64,000 bases of DNA, from assembly GCF_009902005.1 (NCBI RefSeq), contig NZ_WUTT01000001.1, positions 286,762 to 350,761 of the forward strand, given 5' to 3'. A program made the position numbers and the translations under genes. This stretch comes from Halomonas alimentaria (GTDB lineage Bacteria; Pseudomonadota; Gammaproteobacteria; Pseudomonadales; Halomonadaceae). Numbering within the stretch: the first letter of the stretch is position 1; each line of letters begins with the position of its first letter. Positions 1-15,886 of this stretch are shown here, piece after piece. Under the pieces are notes generated by a model. That model was not told the DNA's origin and did not search any database. It saw only the letters and a list, made by a program, of their open reading frames with translations.

Positions 1-3927
<3,927 letters not shown>

Positions 3928-3932
3928 CCTCG

Positions 3933-3950
3933 TGTAGGAAATCGCCTACA
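3933..3950 (+). promoter_or_regulatory. GacA-box-like palindrome upstream of the small RNA
   Basis: The perfect inverted repeat TGTAGG-N6-CCTACA lies about 118 bases upstream of the predicted start of the 4060 RNA. The GacA/UvrY upstream site of rsmZ-type genes is TGTAAG-N6-CTTACA, so this differs by one symmetric base pair. The sequence CTCGTGTAGG is repeated at 3952-3961, where a degenerate second site (TGTAGG-N6-CAGACA, 3956-3973) can be read. That GacA binds here is inference from similarity and context. Confidence 0.55.
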
Positions 3951-4023
3951 TCTCGTGTAGGTGATGTCAGACATGACGGCGAAGAGGTCGGTACCATATG
4001 GTGCCGACTTTATTTTTATCTGT

Positions 4024-4052
4024 TTGAAATAAAAGAATTATTACCGTATGAG
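4024..4052 (+). promoter_or_regulatory. Sigma-70 type promoter of the RsmZ/CsrB-like RNA
   Basis: TTGAAA (4024-4029) and TATGAG (4047-4052) are separated by 17 bases inside an unusually A+T-rich patch. Transcription would begin near 4059-4061. Confidence 0.55.
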
Positions 4053-4059
4053 CGGTGCC

Positions 4060-4309
4060 CGTAAGGTGGCGTCTGTCGACACTGGCGCTGGCTCGCAGGG
4101 TGCTTGTTCCTGCGCCAGTCTCTGCCAGAATGCGAAGCGGGACGAGGGGGCATGGAACAGTGCCTCCGGCAGGATGCAACGGGATGCTGAGTGATGCGCC
4201 AGGTGCGGCAGGAGGCCGCTTCCGGGCAGGGAGGTCATCACGGGAGTCAGGGTGGAAGGAGCCGCCCATGGAATCGCTTGGAGCGGGCGGCCCCTGGGCC
4301 GCCTTTTTT
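4060..4309 (+). ncRNA. rsmZ: CsrB/RsmZ-family small RNA (CsrA antagonist), predicted
   Basis: Predicted to bind and titrate CsrA. Eleven GGA triplets fall in 143 bases, starting at 4140, 4154, 4172, 4182, 4211, 4230, 4243, 4254, 4258, 4270 and 4280. Several sit in hairpins: 4146-4167 (loop TGGAACAG), 4205-4219 (loop CAGGAGG) and 4250-4267 (loop AAGGAG). A stable 5' hairpin (4081-4119) precedes them, and a terminator with six U residues ends the RNA. A sigma-70 promoter and a GacA-like box lie upstream. In Pseudomonas, rsmZ lies next to fdxA, followed by mutS and recA, the same neighbourhood as here, though eno rather than rpoS is on the other side. At about 250 nucleotides it is longer than RsmZ and shorter than E. 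coli CsrB. No credible reading frame covers it. The start is inferred from the promoter; the symbol rests on synteny. Confidence 0.75.
4286..4309 (+). terminator. Rho-independent terminator of the small RNA
   Basis: An 8-bp G+C stem (GGCGGCCC / GGGCCGCC) with a 2-base gap is followed by six T residues. Confidence 0.9.
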
Positions 4310-4358
4310 CCTGCAGGGTGTTCTCCTTTCTTCTGCCCAGTGGTAGGGCAGAAGCGAC

Positions 4359-4388
4359 AGCGCCGACCGTCGTGAGACGGTCGGCGCT
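4359..4388 (-). terminator. Terminator hairpin of fdxA
   Basis: A perfect 13-bp stem with a 4-base loop (AGCGCCGACCGTC / GACGGTCGGCGCT) lies 36 bases beyond the fdxA stop codon. The T tract is weak on both strands, so termination efficiency is uncertain. Confidence 0.65.
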
Positions 4389-4423
4389 ATCGTTTGTGAG
4401 TCCGTGGCGGCTGTGAAGTGGGC

Positions 4424-4747
4424 TCAGCGTTCCAGCTGCTCGAGCTTGCCCGGCTTGCCATCCCACTCCTCGGCGTCGGGCAGTGGGTCCTTCTTCTCGC
4501 TGATATTTGGCCATACCTCGGCCAGTTCGGCGTTGATCTCGATGAACGGCTCCTGGCCGTCAGGCAGCTCATCCTCCGAGAAGATCGCCTCGGCGGGACA
4601 CTCCGGCTCGCACAGGGCGCAGTCGATGCACTCGTCGGGGTGGATCACCAGGAAGTTGGGCCCCTCGTAGAAGCAGTCCACCGGACACACCTCGACACAG
4701 TCGGTGTACTTGCACTTGATGCAGTTCTCGGTGACGACGAATGTCAT
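4424..4747 (-). CDS. fdxA: Seven-iron ferredoxin FdxA
   Basis: Small cytosolic electron carrier with one [3Fe-4S] and one [4Fe-4S] cluster, typical of the proteobacterial FdxA family (107 residues). The Cys motifs are visible near the N terminus ([14 protein letters not shown]) and at about residues 40-50 ([12 protein letters not shown]). The extended acidic C terminus is typical of the family. A GAGGGAGGGA purine-rich site precedes the start. It shares the fdxA-mutS-pncC-recA neighbourhood of Pseudomonas and converges on the small RNA at 4060-4309. Confidence 0.95.
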   Translation of the reverse strand: MTFVVTENCIKCKYTDCVEVCPVDCFYEGPNFLVIHPDECIDCALCEPECPAEAIFSEDELPDGQEPFIEINAELAEVWPNISEKKDPLPDAEEWDGKPGKLEQLER

Positions 4748-4955
4748 GCCGCTCTTCCCTCCCTCATGGCCCGGTTCGCTGCCGTGGCAGGTCCCGACCG
4801 ATGTGAATAGTAAAAGGTAATAAAAACCAGCTCTCTTATTCTAAGAAGCTAGGGTATCCGTCCATTCTAGTCGCCGCCGCCAGGCCGCCGCAAGCGAGGG
4901 GCCAGCTATTGCATATGGATGTACCGCTCAAGGCTTTCCCGGCGACAGGCCCCGG

Positions 4956-5052
4956 GGCGCCGGACCGTCGATGGGGCGCTGTGAACCCCTCCCTGGGCGC
5001 TACCGATGCCATCCCTGGCATAGGACCCCCTCTTCGACCTGTCCCCGGCGCC
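4956..5052 (-). repeat. Dispersed structured repeat, copy A (reverse orientation)
   Basis: One of three related intergenic copies. Read on the minus strand it shares GGTCCTATGCCAGGGATGGC and then CATCGGTAGCGCCCAGGGAG with the copies at 34361 and 47233. Its ends pair as GGCGCCGG / CCGGCGCC. The inner hairpin is ATGCCA-GGGA-TGGCAT (5006-5021), where copy C has ACGCCA-GGGA-TGGCGT, a compensatory base-pair change. It occupies much of the 350-base gap between fdxA and mutS. The remainder (4748-4955) is the fdxA upstream region, in which I see no clear promoter. Confidence 0.75.
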
Positions 5053-5097
5053 TTTCGCTAGCGCAGCATGGCTAAATGCGTTAGCCCTGCTTACCTC

Positions 5098-7677
5098 TTA
5101 CAGAGTTTCCCGCCAACGATAGAGCAGCTCCAGCGCCTGGCGCGGGGTCAGGTCGTCGAGGCCGAGGCCGGCAAGCTCCTCCACCAGCGGGTGCGGCGCG
5201 CTGGCGAAGAGATCGTTCTGCAGTGGTGCCGCCACTGCACCACCATCGCTGCGCGACGGGCGGCTGCCCTGGTCGACCTCCTGCTGCTCCAGCTGGGCGA
5301 GCTTCTCCCGGGCTCGGGCGATCACTCCCTGGGGCACGCCGGCGAGCTGCGCCACCTGCAGGCCGTAGCTCTGGCTGGCTGGACCTTCCTCCACCCGGTG
5401 CATGAAGACGATGCCGTCCCTGTGTTCCGCCGCGGTGAGGTGAACGTTGGCCACCCCCTCGGCCTGCTCGGGCAGGGCCGTCATCTCGAAGTAGTGGGTG
5501 GCGAACAGGGTAAAGGCGCGGGTGCGGGTCAGGTGCTCGGCGCTGGCCCAGGCCAGCGACAGGCCATCGAAGGTGCTGGTGCCGCGGCCGATCTCGTCCA
5601 TCAGCACCAGGCTTTCGTCGGTGGCGTTGTGCAGGATGCTGGCGGTCTCGGTCATCTCCACCATGAAGGTGGAGCGTCCGCCGGCCAGGTCGTCCGAGGA
5701 GCCGATGCGGGTAAAGATACGGTCCACCGGGCCGATCTCCGCTTCGTCTGCCGGCACGAAGTTGCCGGTGTGGGCGAGCAGCACGATCAGCGCGGCCTGG
5801 CGCATGTAGGTGGACTTGCCGCCCATGTTGGGGCCGGTGATCACCAGCATGCGGCGGTCGTCGCCCATCATCAGGTCGTTGGGCACGAAGGGAGCGTCGG
5901 AGACTCGCTCCACCACCGGGTGGCGACCGCCGCGGATGGCGATGCCCGGGGTATCGGCCAGGTGCGGGCGCACGAACTCCAGGGCGCGGGCGCGCTCGGC
6001 GAAGGCGCACAGCACGTCCAGCGCCGCCAGTGCCCGAGCACTGGCCTGGAGGGCGTCGAGCTCGGCGTTGAGAGTGTCGAGCAGTCCCTCATAGAGCAGC
6101 TTCTCCCGGGCGAGTGCCCGGGACTTCGCCGACAGCGCCTTGTCCTCGAACTCCTTGAGCTCGGGGATGATGAAGCGCTCGGCGTTCTTCAGTGTCTGGC
6201 GGCGGATATAGTCCGCCGGGGCCTCCTTGGCCTGGGCTCGGGGGATCTCGATATAGTAGCCGTGGACCCGGTTGTAGCCGACCTTGAGGCCGGGCAGGCC
6301 GGTGCGTTCCCGCTCGCGAGTCTCCAGCCTGACCAGGTAGTCGCCGGCGTGCTCGGCCAGCCCACGGTGTTCGTCGAGCTCGGCATCGTAGCCCTCGGCA
6401 AGCACTCCGCCGTCGCGGATCACCACCGGCGGGTTCTCCACCAGGGCGCGGTTCAGGGTGTCGGCGAGCTCGGGATAGGGGCGGACATGACGCTTCAGCT
6501 CGTCCAGGGTGGAGCCCTCGGGGTAGTCGGCGAGCCGGGCCTCGAGGTCGGGCAGGGCGTTGAAGGCGTCGCGCAGCCGGGCCAGGTCCCGTGGACGGGC
6601 ACTGTAGAGGGCCACCCGGGCCAGGATGCGCTCCACGTCGCCGATCGCCTTGAGGTCGTCGCGCATCACCTCGAAGCCGTCCGCCTCCAGCAGCAGTGTC
6701 ACGGCGCTCTGGCGTGCCTGGATGCGCTCGCGGTCACGCAGCGGGCGGTTGAGCCAGCGCTTGAGCAGCCGCGAACCCATGGCGGTGGCGGTGGTGTCGA
6801 GCACGCTGGCCAGGGTGTTGTCGCCGCTGCCACCGAGGTTGACGTCGATCTCCAGATTGCGACGGCTGGCAGCGTCGATGACCACCGCGTCGTCGCGGCT
6901 CTCCACGCCGATGGCGGTGACGTGGGGCAGGCGCGAGCGCTGGGTGTCCCGGGCATACTCGACGAGGACCCCGGCGGCGGTGATGGCGGCCTCCAGGTGG
7001 GCGCAGCCGAAGCCGCGCAGGTCCTGCACCTGGAACTGATCGCAGAGCAGGCGGGTGGCGCTCTCCGGGTCGAACAGCCAGTCGCTCTGGCGGCGCAGGC
7101 CGCGGCGCCCCTCCAGGGCCGGCGGCAGGGAGAGATTCTCGGCCACCAGCAGTTCGGCCGGGTCGAGGCGCTGGAGCTCGGCGAGCATCTCGCCTTCGCC
7201 CTCCACCTCCAGCACGCTGAAGCGTCCGCTGGAGAGCTCCAGCCAGGCCAGGCCGATGCGCTCGCCGGCGGCATGCACGGCCACCAGCAGGTTGTCGCGG
7301 CGGGCATCCAGCAGGGCTTCGTCATACAGGGTGCCGGGGGTGACGATGCGCACCACGCGGCGCTCCACCGGGCCCTTGCTGGTGGCGGGGTCGCCGATCT
7401 GTTCGCAGATCGCCACCGATTCGCCGGCGGCCACCAGACGCGCCAGGTACCCCTCGGCGCTATGGTAGGGCACCCCAGCCATGGGGATCGGCTGCCCGGC
7501 GGACTGGCCGCGCTGGGTCAGGGTGATGTCGAGCAGCGCCGCGGCGCGCCTGGCGTCATCGAAGAACAGCTCGTAGAAGTCGCCCATGCGATAGAAGAGC
7601 AGCACCTCCGGGTGCTCGCGCTTGATCTTCAGGTACTGGGCCATCATCGGCGTATGCTGGGCGCTGGCCTGGGACAT
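5098..7677 (-). CDS. mutS: DNA mismatch repair protein MutS
   Basis: Recognises mismatches and small loops and recruits MutL. The 859-residue protein matches family length. The N-terminal mismatch-recognition domain carries the Phe-x-Glu motif in GDFYELF. The C-terminal ABC-type ATPase has Walker [10 protein letters not shown] starting at residue 615, followed by the MDEIGRGTS Walker B region. I chose the ATG at 7677 ([12 protein letters not shown]) because it aligns with the family start and follows an AGGAG site. The frame extends 23 codons further without family-like sequence. It is divergent from pncC and close to recA, grouping repair genes. Confidence 0.97.
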   Translation of the reverse strand: MSQASAQHTPMMAQYLKIKREHPEVLLFYRMGDFYELFFDDARRAAALLDITLTQRGQSAGQPIPMAGVPYHSAEGYLARLVAAGESVAICEQIGDPATSKGPVERRVVRIVTPGTLYDEALLDARRDNLLVAVHAAGERIGLAWLELSSGRFSVLEVEGEGEMLAELQRLDPAELLVAENLSLPPALEGRRGLRRQSDWLFDPESATRLLCDQFQVQDLRGFGCAHLEAAITAAGVLVEYARDTQRSRLPHVTAIGVESRDDAVVIDAASRRNLEIDVNLGGSGDNTLASVLDTTATAMGSRLLKRWLNRPLRDRERIQARQSAVTLLLEADGFEVMRDDLKAIGDVERILARVALYSARPRDLARLRDAFNALPDLEARLADYPEGSTLDELKRHVRPYPELADTLNRALVENPPVVIRDGGVLAEGYDAELDEHRGLAEHAGDYLVRLETRERERTGLPGLKVGYNRVHGYYIEIPRAQAKEAPADYIRRQTLKNAERFIIPELKEFEDKALSAKSRALAREKLLYEGLLDTLNAELDALQASARALAALDVLCAFAERARALEFVRPHLADTPGIAIRGGRHPVVERVSDAPFVPNDLMMGDDRRMLVITGPNMGGKSTYMRQAALIVLLAHTGNFVPADEAEIGPVDRIFTRIGSSDDLAGGRSTFMVEMTETASILHNATDESLVLMDEIGRGTSTFDGLSLAWASAEHLTRTRAFTLFATHYFEMTALPEQAEGVANVHLTAAEHRDGIVFMHRVEEGPASQSYGLQVAQLAGVPQGVIARAREKLAQLEQQEVDQGSRPSRSDGGAVAAPLQNDLFASAPHPLVEELAGLGLDDLTPRQALELLYRWRETL

Positions 7678-7828
7678 GGCGATCTCTGGGCTCCTGGTCT
7701 CGTTGAGCGGTCGTCGGAGGCGCACGCGAATCGGCTGCGCCTGCATCCCCTCGGCAAAGGCAGTATTCTACGCAGATGGTCCTGCCTCGTCAGGCATGCC
7801 TTCGATCCACCGTGCAGGAGTCCTCACC

Positions 7829-8341
7829 ATGCCCCACTCTGCCGCCAGCCTCGCCAACCTCGACCTGTCCACCCTGGCCGAGCGCCTGGGTCGCCTGTGC
7901 CGAGACCGAGGGGTGACCATCACCTGCGCCGAATCTTGTACCGGCGGCGGGGTGGCCAGCGCCATCACCTCGGTGGCCGGCAGCTCCGACTACTTCGAGA
8001 CCGGCTACGTCACCTACTCCAACGCCGCCAAGACCCGCCTGCTGGGCGTGGAGGAGGCGTTGCTCGACGCGCATGGCGCGGTCAGCCCGGAGGTTGTCGA
8101 GGCCATGGTGCGTGGTGCCTGCCGCGACAGCGGTGGTGATCTCGGTGTGGCGATCAGCGGCGTGGCCGGACCGGGCGGTGGCAGCGCCGACAAGCCGGTG
8201 GGTACCGTGTGGCTGGCGTGGGGTGACGCCGAACACGCCGAGGCGGAGTGCCATCGCTATCCCGGCGATCGCCGGGCGGTGCGCGAGCAGGCGGTGCGCG
8301 AGGCGCTGGTTGGCATGATTCGCCGCCTCGAGGCACGCTGA
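7829..8341 (+). CDS. pncC: Nicotinamide-nucleotide amidohydrolase PncC (CinA C-terminal domain)
   Basis: Deamidates nicotinamide mononucleotide to nicotinate mononucleotide in pyridine nucleotide recycling. The 170-residue product is a stand-alone CinA C-terminal domain with the motifs [27 protein letters not shown] and GVAGPGGG. I chose the ATG at 7829 because GCAGGAG precedes it; the longer open frame overlaps mutS on the opposite strand. The position directly upstream of recA is conserved in gammaproteobacteria. Confidence 0.93.
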   Translation: MPHSAASLANLDLSTLAERLGRLCRDRGVTITCAESCTGGGVASAITSVAGSSDYFETGYVTYSNAAKTRLLGVEEALLDAHGAVSPEVVEAMVRGACRDSGGDLGVAISGVAGPGGGSADKPVGTVWLAWGDAEHAEAECHRYPGDRRAVREQAVREALVGMIRRLEAR

Positions 8342-8401
8342 GGCCGACGCTCGCCCGGGAACAATTTTCGCTGGCCGAGCGCGCCATTTTTCTCCATACT
8401 A

Positions 8402-8417
8402 CTGGTCAGTCATACAG
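8402..8417 (+). promoter_or_regulatory. LexA (SOS) box of recA
   Basis: CTGGTCAGTCATACAG fits CTGT-N8-ACAG with one mismatch, and the flanking TA dinucleotides also match the 20-base consensus. It lies 31 bases before the recA start, so recA should be SOS induced. Confidence 0.85.
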
Positions 8418-8448
8418 TATCCAGAGACCCAGATTGAGGAGGCCCGTG

Positions 8449-9516
<1,068 letters not shown>

Positions 9517-9519
9517 GCC

Positions 9520-10002
9520 ATGCTGGAGCGAACCGCCAGCGACGCCACGCCCCGTGATGATGCCGTCCGGCTGCTGGCCCGGCGTGAGTACTCTCGCGCC
9601 GAGCTGGTCGAGCGCCTGGCGGCGAAGGGGCATGCCGACGACAGCATCGCCGAGTGTCTCGACGACCTCGCCGAGCAGGGACTGCAGTCCGACGCCCGCT
9701 TTGCCGAGAGTTTCCTGCGCTCGCGGATCTTCCGCGGCCAGGGGCCGGTGAAGATTCGCCTGGAGCTGGAACGGCGTGGCCTCTGTCGTGAGGAGGTCCA
9801 GGCCGCCTTCGCCGCGAGCGAACAGGCCGGCGAGGCCGACTGGGCAGCCCTGGCCTGTGCGGCGCTCGCGCGGCGTTTCACTGGGCCCGGTGACACCCCG
9901 CGCGAGCGCGCCCGTCGCGAGCGCTTCCTGGCAAGCCGTGGCTTCGACTTCGACCAGGTGCGCCACGCCCTGGCCCATGCCTGGGACTCCACATCGGACT
10001 AG
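9520..10002 (+). CDS. recX: Regulatory protein RecX
   Basis: Small helical modulator that inhibits RecA filament extension and activity. The 160-residue sequence has the tandem three-helix repeats of the family (RDDAVRLLARREYSRAELVERL, then DDLAEQGLQSDARFAESFLRSR, each shown here only as short blocks). It begins 3 bases after recA, inside a recA-recX operon, and has no separate promoter in view. Confidence 0.95.
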   Translation: MLERTASDATPRDDAVRLLARREYSRAELVERLAAKGHADDSIAECLDDLAEQGLQSDARFAESFLRSRIFRGQGPVKIRLELERRGLCREEVQAAFAASEQAGEADWAALACAALARRFTGPGDTPRERARRERFLASRGFDFDQVRHALAHAWDSTSD

Positions 10003-10164
10003 CCCCCTTCAGTCCCTTGACAACTGCGCTATAATATCTCCCTTTGCGAACGCCCCGGGTGGCCCCCCGCGGCGCCGCGATGCGCCATGTTCACGCGCCT
10101 CGTGGCGCCCGTATCGAGCCAGCGTCGCCCGCCGGGTCACCCCGTTCATCGCCACGGATACCCC

Positions 10165-12774
<2,610 letters not shown>

Positions 12775-12785
12775 CAGGATTCGAG

Positions 12786-12814
12786 AGGGCCGGTAGCCGC
12801 GAGGCGCCGGCCCT
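12786..12814 (+). terminator. Possible terminator hairpin after alaS
   Basis: AGGGCCGG / CCGGCCCT with a 13-base loop lies just past the alaS stop. It has no proper T tract, so it may be a weak terminator or an mRNA end-stabilising hairpin. Confidence 0.4.
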
Positions 12815-12881
12815 GCTTGTAGAGAGACACCTTTCACTCACCCGGGCCTAGTTGCCCGACATACGAGGGGAAATTTCACCG

Positions 12882-14135
12882 ATGGCATTATACGTACAGA
12901 AGTTCGGCGGCACCTCGGTGGGCTCCGTGGAGCGCATCAAGGCCGTGGCCGAGAAGGTCAAGGGCTTCCGCGACAATGGCCACCAGGTCGTCGTGGTGGT
13001 CTCCGCCATGAGCGGCGAGACCAATCGACTGATCGGCATGGCCAACGAGATCAACGATGAGCCGACCCCGCGCGAGATGGACATGCTGGTCTCCACCGGC
13101 GAGCAGGTGACCATCTCGCTGCTGGCCATGGCACTGCACAAGCTGGGCGTGCCGGCGACCTCCTATACCGGCTCCCAGGTGGGCATCCAGACCGACAGCG
13201 CCCACACCAAGGCGCGCATCCAACGTATCGAGACCGATGAGCTGCAGTCCGACCTGGACGACGGCCAGGTGGTGGTGGTCGCCGGCTTCCAGGGGGTCGA
13301 CGAGGAGGGCAATATCACCACCCTCGGTCGCGGCGGCTCCGATACCACTGGCGTGGCCCTGGCTGCGGCGCTGAAGGCCGACGAATGCCAGATCTATACC
13401 GACGTCGATGGCGTCTACACCACCGATCCCCGGGTGTGCAGCAAGGCCCAGCGCCTCGAGAGCATCACCGTCGAGGAGATGCTGGAGCTGGCCAGCCTGG
13501 GCTCCAAGGTGCTGCAGATTCGCGCCGTCGAATTCGCCGGCAAGTACAATGTGCCGCTGCGCGTGCTGTCCAGCTTCGAGGACGGCCCCGGCACCCTGAT
13601 CGTTGCAGACTCTGACCAAGACGAGGACACCATGGAAGAACCGCTGATCTCCGGTATCGCCTTCACCGCCAACGAGGCCAAGCTGACCCTGCTCAATACC
13701 CCCGACGTGCCGGGCGTGGCCTCGCGCATCCTCGGCCCCATCGCCGACGCCAATATCGAAGTCGACATGATCGTGCAGAACGTGGCGCCGGCCGGCGACT
13801 ACACCGACTTCACCTTCACCGTGGCCAAGGGTGACTACAAGCAGACCCTCAAGATCCTCAACGAGCAGGTGCTGCCGGACCTGGGCGAGGGTGAGGTCAA
13901 GGGTGACGACAACATCGCCAAGGTCTCCCTGGTGGGCGTCGGCATGCGCTCCCACGCCGGCGTGGCCTCCAAGATGTTCCGCGTGCTCTCCGAGGAGAAC
14001 ATCAACATCCGCATGGTCTCCACTTCCGAGATCAAGATCTCGGTGGTGATCGACGAGAAGCAGATGGAGCTGGCCGTGCGCGCCCTGCACAAGGCCTTCG
14101 GCCTCGACAAGGCCGATATCGAGAGCGAGGAATAA
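12882..14135 (+). CDS. lysC: Aspartate kinase
   Basis: Phosphorylates aspartate, the first step of lysine, threonine, methionine and diaminopimelate synthesis and, in halophiles, of the precursor route to ectoine. The 417-residue protein starts with [11 protein letters not shown], has the kinase domain to about residue 250 and two C-terminal ACT regulatory domains (for example the segment beginning at ITF/ITA-like [15 protein letters not shown]). The ATG at 12882 follows GAGGGG. DapB, a later enzyme in the same pathway, is encoded at 27077. Confidence 0.96.
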   Translation: MALYVQKFGGTSVGSVERIKAVAEKVKGFRDNGHQVVVVVSAMSGETNRLIGMANEINDEPTPREMDMLVSTGEQVTISLLAMALHKLGVPATSYTGSQVGIQTDSAHTKARIQRIETDELQSDLDDGQVVVVAGFQGVDEEGNITTLGRGGSDTTGVALAAALKADECQIYTDVDGVYTTDPRVCSKAQRLESITVEEMLELASLGSKVLQIRAVEFAGKYNVPLRVLSSFEDGPGTLIVADSDQDEDTMEEPLISGIAFTANEAKLTLLNTPDVPGVASRILGPIADANIEVDMIVQNVAPAGDYTDFTFTVAKGDYKQTLKILNEQVLPDLGEGEVKGDDNIAKVSLVGVGMRSHAGVASKMFRVLSEENINIRMVSTSEIKISVVIDEKQMELAVRALHKAFGLDKADIESEE

Positions 14136-14174
14136 GCCGACCCCGTGGCGGCAGATTACCTTCTACGCTGGTAG

Positions 14175-14208
14175 AAAGGCCCGCCGCGTCCTGCGGCGGG
14201 GCTTCCCT
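14175..14208 (+). terminator. Terminator hairpin after lysC
   Basis: GCCCGCCGC pairs with GCGGCGGGGC (one bulge), flanked by AAAG and TTCCC, between lysC and csrA. Confidence 0.5.
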
Positions 14209-14342
14209 TCAACTGGCGTCCCGTGTTTGATGGGCCGCCGTGTTGGTCACGGAGGACGTTCTGCCACATACTGAGGCGGCGTGGTACTGCCGGCCAACAT
14301 CCCGTTGCCAGCCAGAGAACAAGCCTGAGAAGGAGATCAGCC

Positions 14343-14540
14343 ATGCTCATCCTGACCCGCCGTGTCGGCGAGACCCTGATGATAGGTGACGACATCACCG
14401 TGACGGTGCTGGGCGTGAAAGGCAACCAGGTCCGTATCGGGGTGAATGCGCCGAAGGATGTGGCAGTTCATCGCGAGGAGATCTATCAGCGCATTCAGCG
14501 CGAGAAGAGTGACGAGGAAGGTTCTGGTCACGAAGAGTAG
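14343..14540 (+). CDS. csrA: Carbon storage regulator CsrA (RsmA)
   Basis: Dimeric RNA-binding protein that represses or stabilises mRNAs by binding GGA motifs near ribosome sites. The 65-residue product has the canonical N terminus [16 protein letters not shown] and the VRIGV...VHREEI core. A GAGAAGGAG ribosome site fixes the start. It lies between lysC and two tRNA genes, as in Pseudomonas. The GGA-rich RNA at 4060-4309 is its likely sequestering partner. Confidence 0.98.
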   Translation: MLILTRRVGETLMIGDDITVTVLGVKGNQVRIGVNAPKDVAVHREEIYQRIQREKSDEEGSGHEE

Positions 14541-14622
14541 CGGTCAGGGCTGCAGACAAAAAAGCCGTGGGGGCGCTGGACAAACCCCTTCGGAAACGGT
14601 AAGATATGCGCCGTGTCGTTAG

Positions 14623-14715
14623 GGAGAGGTGGCCGAGTGGCTGAAGGCGCTCCCCTGCTAAGGGAGTAAGGGGTTTATAGCCTCTTCGAGGGTTCGAATC
14701 CCTCCCTCTCCGCCA
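14623..14715 (+). tRNA. tRNA-Ser (anticodon GCT)
   Basis: 93-nucleotide class II tRNA with encoded CCA. The acceptor stem is GGAGAGG / CCTCTCC and the anticodon loop is CTGCTAA. The long variable arm and the T-loop GGTTCGAATCC are clear. It reads AGC/AGU serine codons. Confidence 0.97.
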
Positions 14716-14736
14716 CGGCGACACCGTGAAGCATCA

Positions 14737-14813
14737 GCGCCCGTAGCTCAGCTGGATAGAGTACCTGACTACGAATCAGGTGGTCGGAGGTTCGAATCCT
14801 CCCGGGCGCGCCA
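14737..14813 (+). tRNA. tRNA-Arg (anticodon ACG)
   Basis: 77-nucleotide tRNA with encoded CCA. The acceptor stem is GCGCCCG / CGGGCGC, the anticodon loop CTACGAA and the T loop TTCGAAT. The A34 is presumably converted to inosine to read CGN codons. It follows tRNA-Ser by 21 bases and is probably in the same transcript. Confidence 0.97.
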
Positions 14814-14819
14814 GATCTT

Positions 14820-14858
14820 GACCCGTCCTCCATCGCGAGGGCGGGTCTTCTCTTTTTT
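14820..14858 (+). terminator. Terminator of the tRNA-Ser/tRNA-Arg transcript
   Basis: GACCCG...CGGGTC hairpin followed by TTCTCTTTTTT just after tRNA-Arg. Confidence 0.8.
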
Positions 14859-14924
14859 GGGACGTCCTGTCCCTCCCGGTTTCTGCTAGCCGGGGCGCTT
14901 CTCCGGGCGCCCCTGCGATCGTTT

Positions 14925-14962
14925 GAGGCGCCGTCGCCATTGCGACGTGCGCCTCTTTTTTT
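14925..14962 (+). terminator. Second strong terminator downstream of the tRNAs
   Basis: GAGGCGC (14925-14931) and GCGCCTC (14949-14955) enclose a partly paired loop and are followed by seven T residues. It may be a back-up terminator, or the border of the degraded island that begins just beyond it. Confidence 0.75.
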
Positions 14963-14966
14963 CGGT

Positions 14967-15095
14967 TCATCGCATTTTGCCGGGAAACGCGGCACGGATC
15001 TTCAGGAAGAAGTATTCCGTGTCGCGGTACCCATAGGCCATACTCGGATTTACCGCCGTTTCTCTATCCCGCCGTCGCCTAAGAGTACTTCGTTT
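14967..15095 (-). pseudogene. C-terminal remnant of a transposase
   Basis: An open stretch on the minus strand ends MAYGYRDTEYFFLKIRAAFP plus four residues and a stop at 14967. A GYRDxEYFFLKI tail resembles the C-terminal ends of transposases, perhaps ISL3-like; this family call is from memory. The stretch continues in the same frame, after a stop codon, from the truncated integrase. It therefore looks like an insertion sequence that disrupted the integrase and then decayed. No terminal inverted repeats could be picked out. Confidence 0.4.
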
Positions 15096-15623
15096 TCACG
15101 CCAGTCTGCGAAGAACCGTTTCTATGTGGCCCCGGTCCTCGATGCGGCGCAGGCAGGTCAGCAGTTCAGCAGCGGTGATCTCGGAAAGCGGTCTTTTGCC
15201 GAGGACTGGAAAGGCGTCGCGCTCGAGTCGTCGGCGGTTACGCTGGTAGTGATCCGGCACGACGTCATGCTGGTGGACTCGCTCCAGCCATTCCTGTGCC
15301 ACCAGCTGGAACGTGTTGGCTGCTACCTGTTGTCCGAGCCGGCGCTGGACTTGCTTGGCCATGCTGGGGTCCACGTCCTCGGCTAGCTGCTCCTTGGCCC
15401 TGTCACGAACTTTTCGCGCCTCCGCCAGGGTTACGTCCGGGTAGGTGCCGATCGCGAGTAGCTTCTCCTTGCCAGCAAAACGGTATTTCATTCGCCAATA
15501 CTTGCTGCCAGTCGGTCGGATCTCCAGATACAGCCCACCGCCATCGGCCATCCTGATGGTCTTGTCCTTGGGCTTCGCCGTCTTCACGGCAGTGGCTGAG
15601 AGCTTGTTGATCTGACGGCTCAT
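15096..15623 (-). pseudogene. Truncated P4-type tyrosine integrase
   Basis: 175 residues covering only the N-terminal part of a phage/island integrase of the P4 type: the arm-binding DUF4102-like region (NKLSATAVKTAKPKDKTIRM, then DGGGLYLEI and KYRFAGK) and part of the SAM-like core-binding domain (QEWLERVH, ending near RRIEDRGHIET). The catalytic domain with the Arg-His-Arg-Tyr residues is absent; intact members have about 400 residues. The frame ends at a stop directly next to a transposase-like tail. It faces away from the 3' end of ssrA, a common integration site, so this is the scar of a lost island. Confidence 0.85.
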
Positions 15624-15785
15624 GGGGGTACCTCGCAGCGAGCTTGGCAGGTACCCCCACCTCGGGCCGCATTGCGACGGCTGGGTGGGTCAGAAGCCCC
15701 GGCTGATGCGGTCTGCGGGGAGTTGGGGGTACCAGATTCTGGTTTCGACGATGTACCCCCAGATGTACCCCCATCGTTGGGGGTA
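15624..15785. repeat. Array of six GGGGGTAC motifs at the integrase start
   Basis: Copies occur in both orientations at 15624, 15650 (reverse), 15725, 15753 (reverse), 15765 (reverse) and 15779. The first abuts the integrase start codon. The first two form an inverted repeat, and the last three lie within 33 bases. Such clustered short repeats beside an integrase and its attachment site resemble arm-type integrase binding sites, possibly used for autoregulation too. No gene is evident here. Confidence 0.55.
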
Positions 15786-15804
15786 TGTCAAAGGATGACC
15801 TGGG

Positions 15805-15879
15805 AACTCCTGAAACAAGAAAGGGGCCCGGAGGCCCCTGTTCATGCGGTTTCTGGCGTTTCTTGGTAACTCCTGAAAC
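15805..15879 (+). repeat. 12-base direct repeats next to ssrA
   Basis: AACTCCTGAAAC occurs at 15805-15816 and 15868-15879, 63 bases apart, just outside the 3' end of ssrA. They could be remnants of attachment-site duplication or accessory binding sites; the function is unknown. Confidence 0.45.
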
Positions 15880-15886
15880 CTGTGGT

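Noticed and set aside
4041-4514. Open frames across the 4060-4309 RNA on either strand
   Set aside because: No ribosome sites or recognisable protein sequence. The region is better explained by the promoter, GGA-hairpin and terminator pattern.
10017-10035. TTGACA followed by TATAAT upstream of alaS
   Set aside because: The two hexamers are only 7 bases apart, so they cannot act together as a sigma-70 promoter. TATAAT alone may serve as a -10 element, but no good -35 sits 16-18 bases before it.
14623-14813. tRNA-Ser and tRNA-Arg as the island attachment site
   Set aside because: Both are intact and are followed by two terminators before the island remnant. The integrase orientation and motif array point to ssrA.
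15096-15623. A functional integrase with an active genomic island
   Set aside because: The catalytic domain is missing and the flanks are core genes (csrA, tRNAs, smpB). No cargo genes remain.
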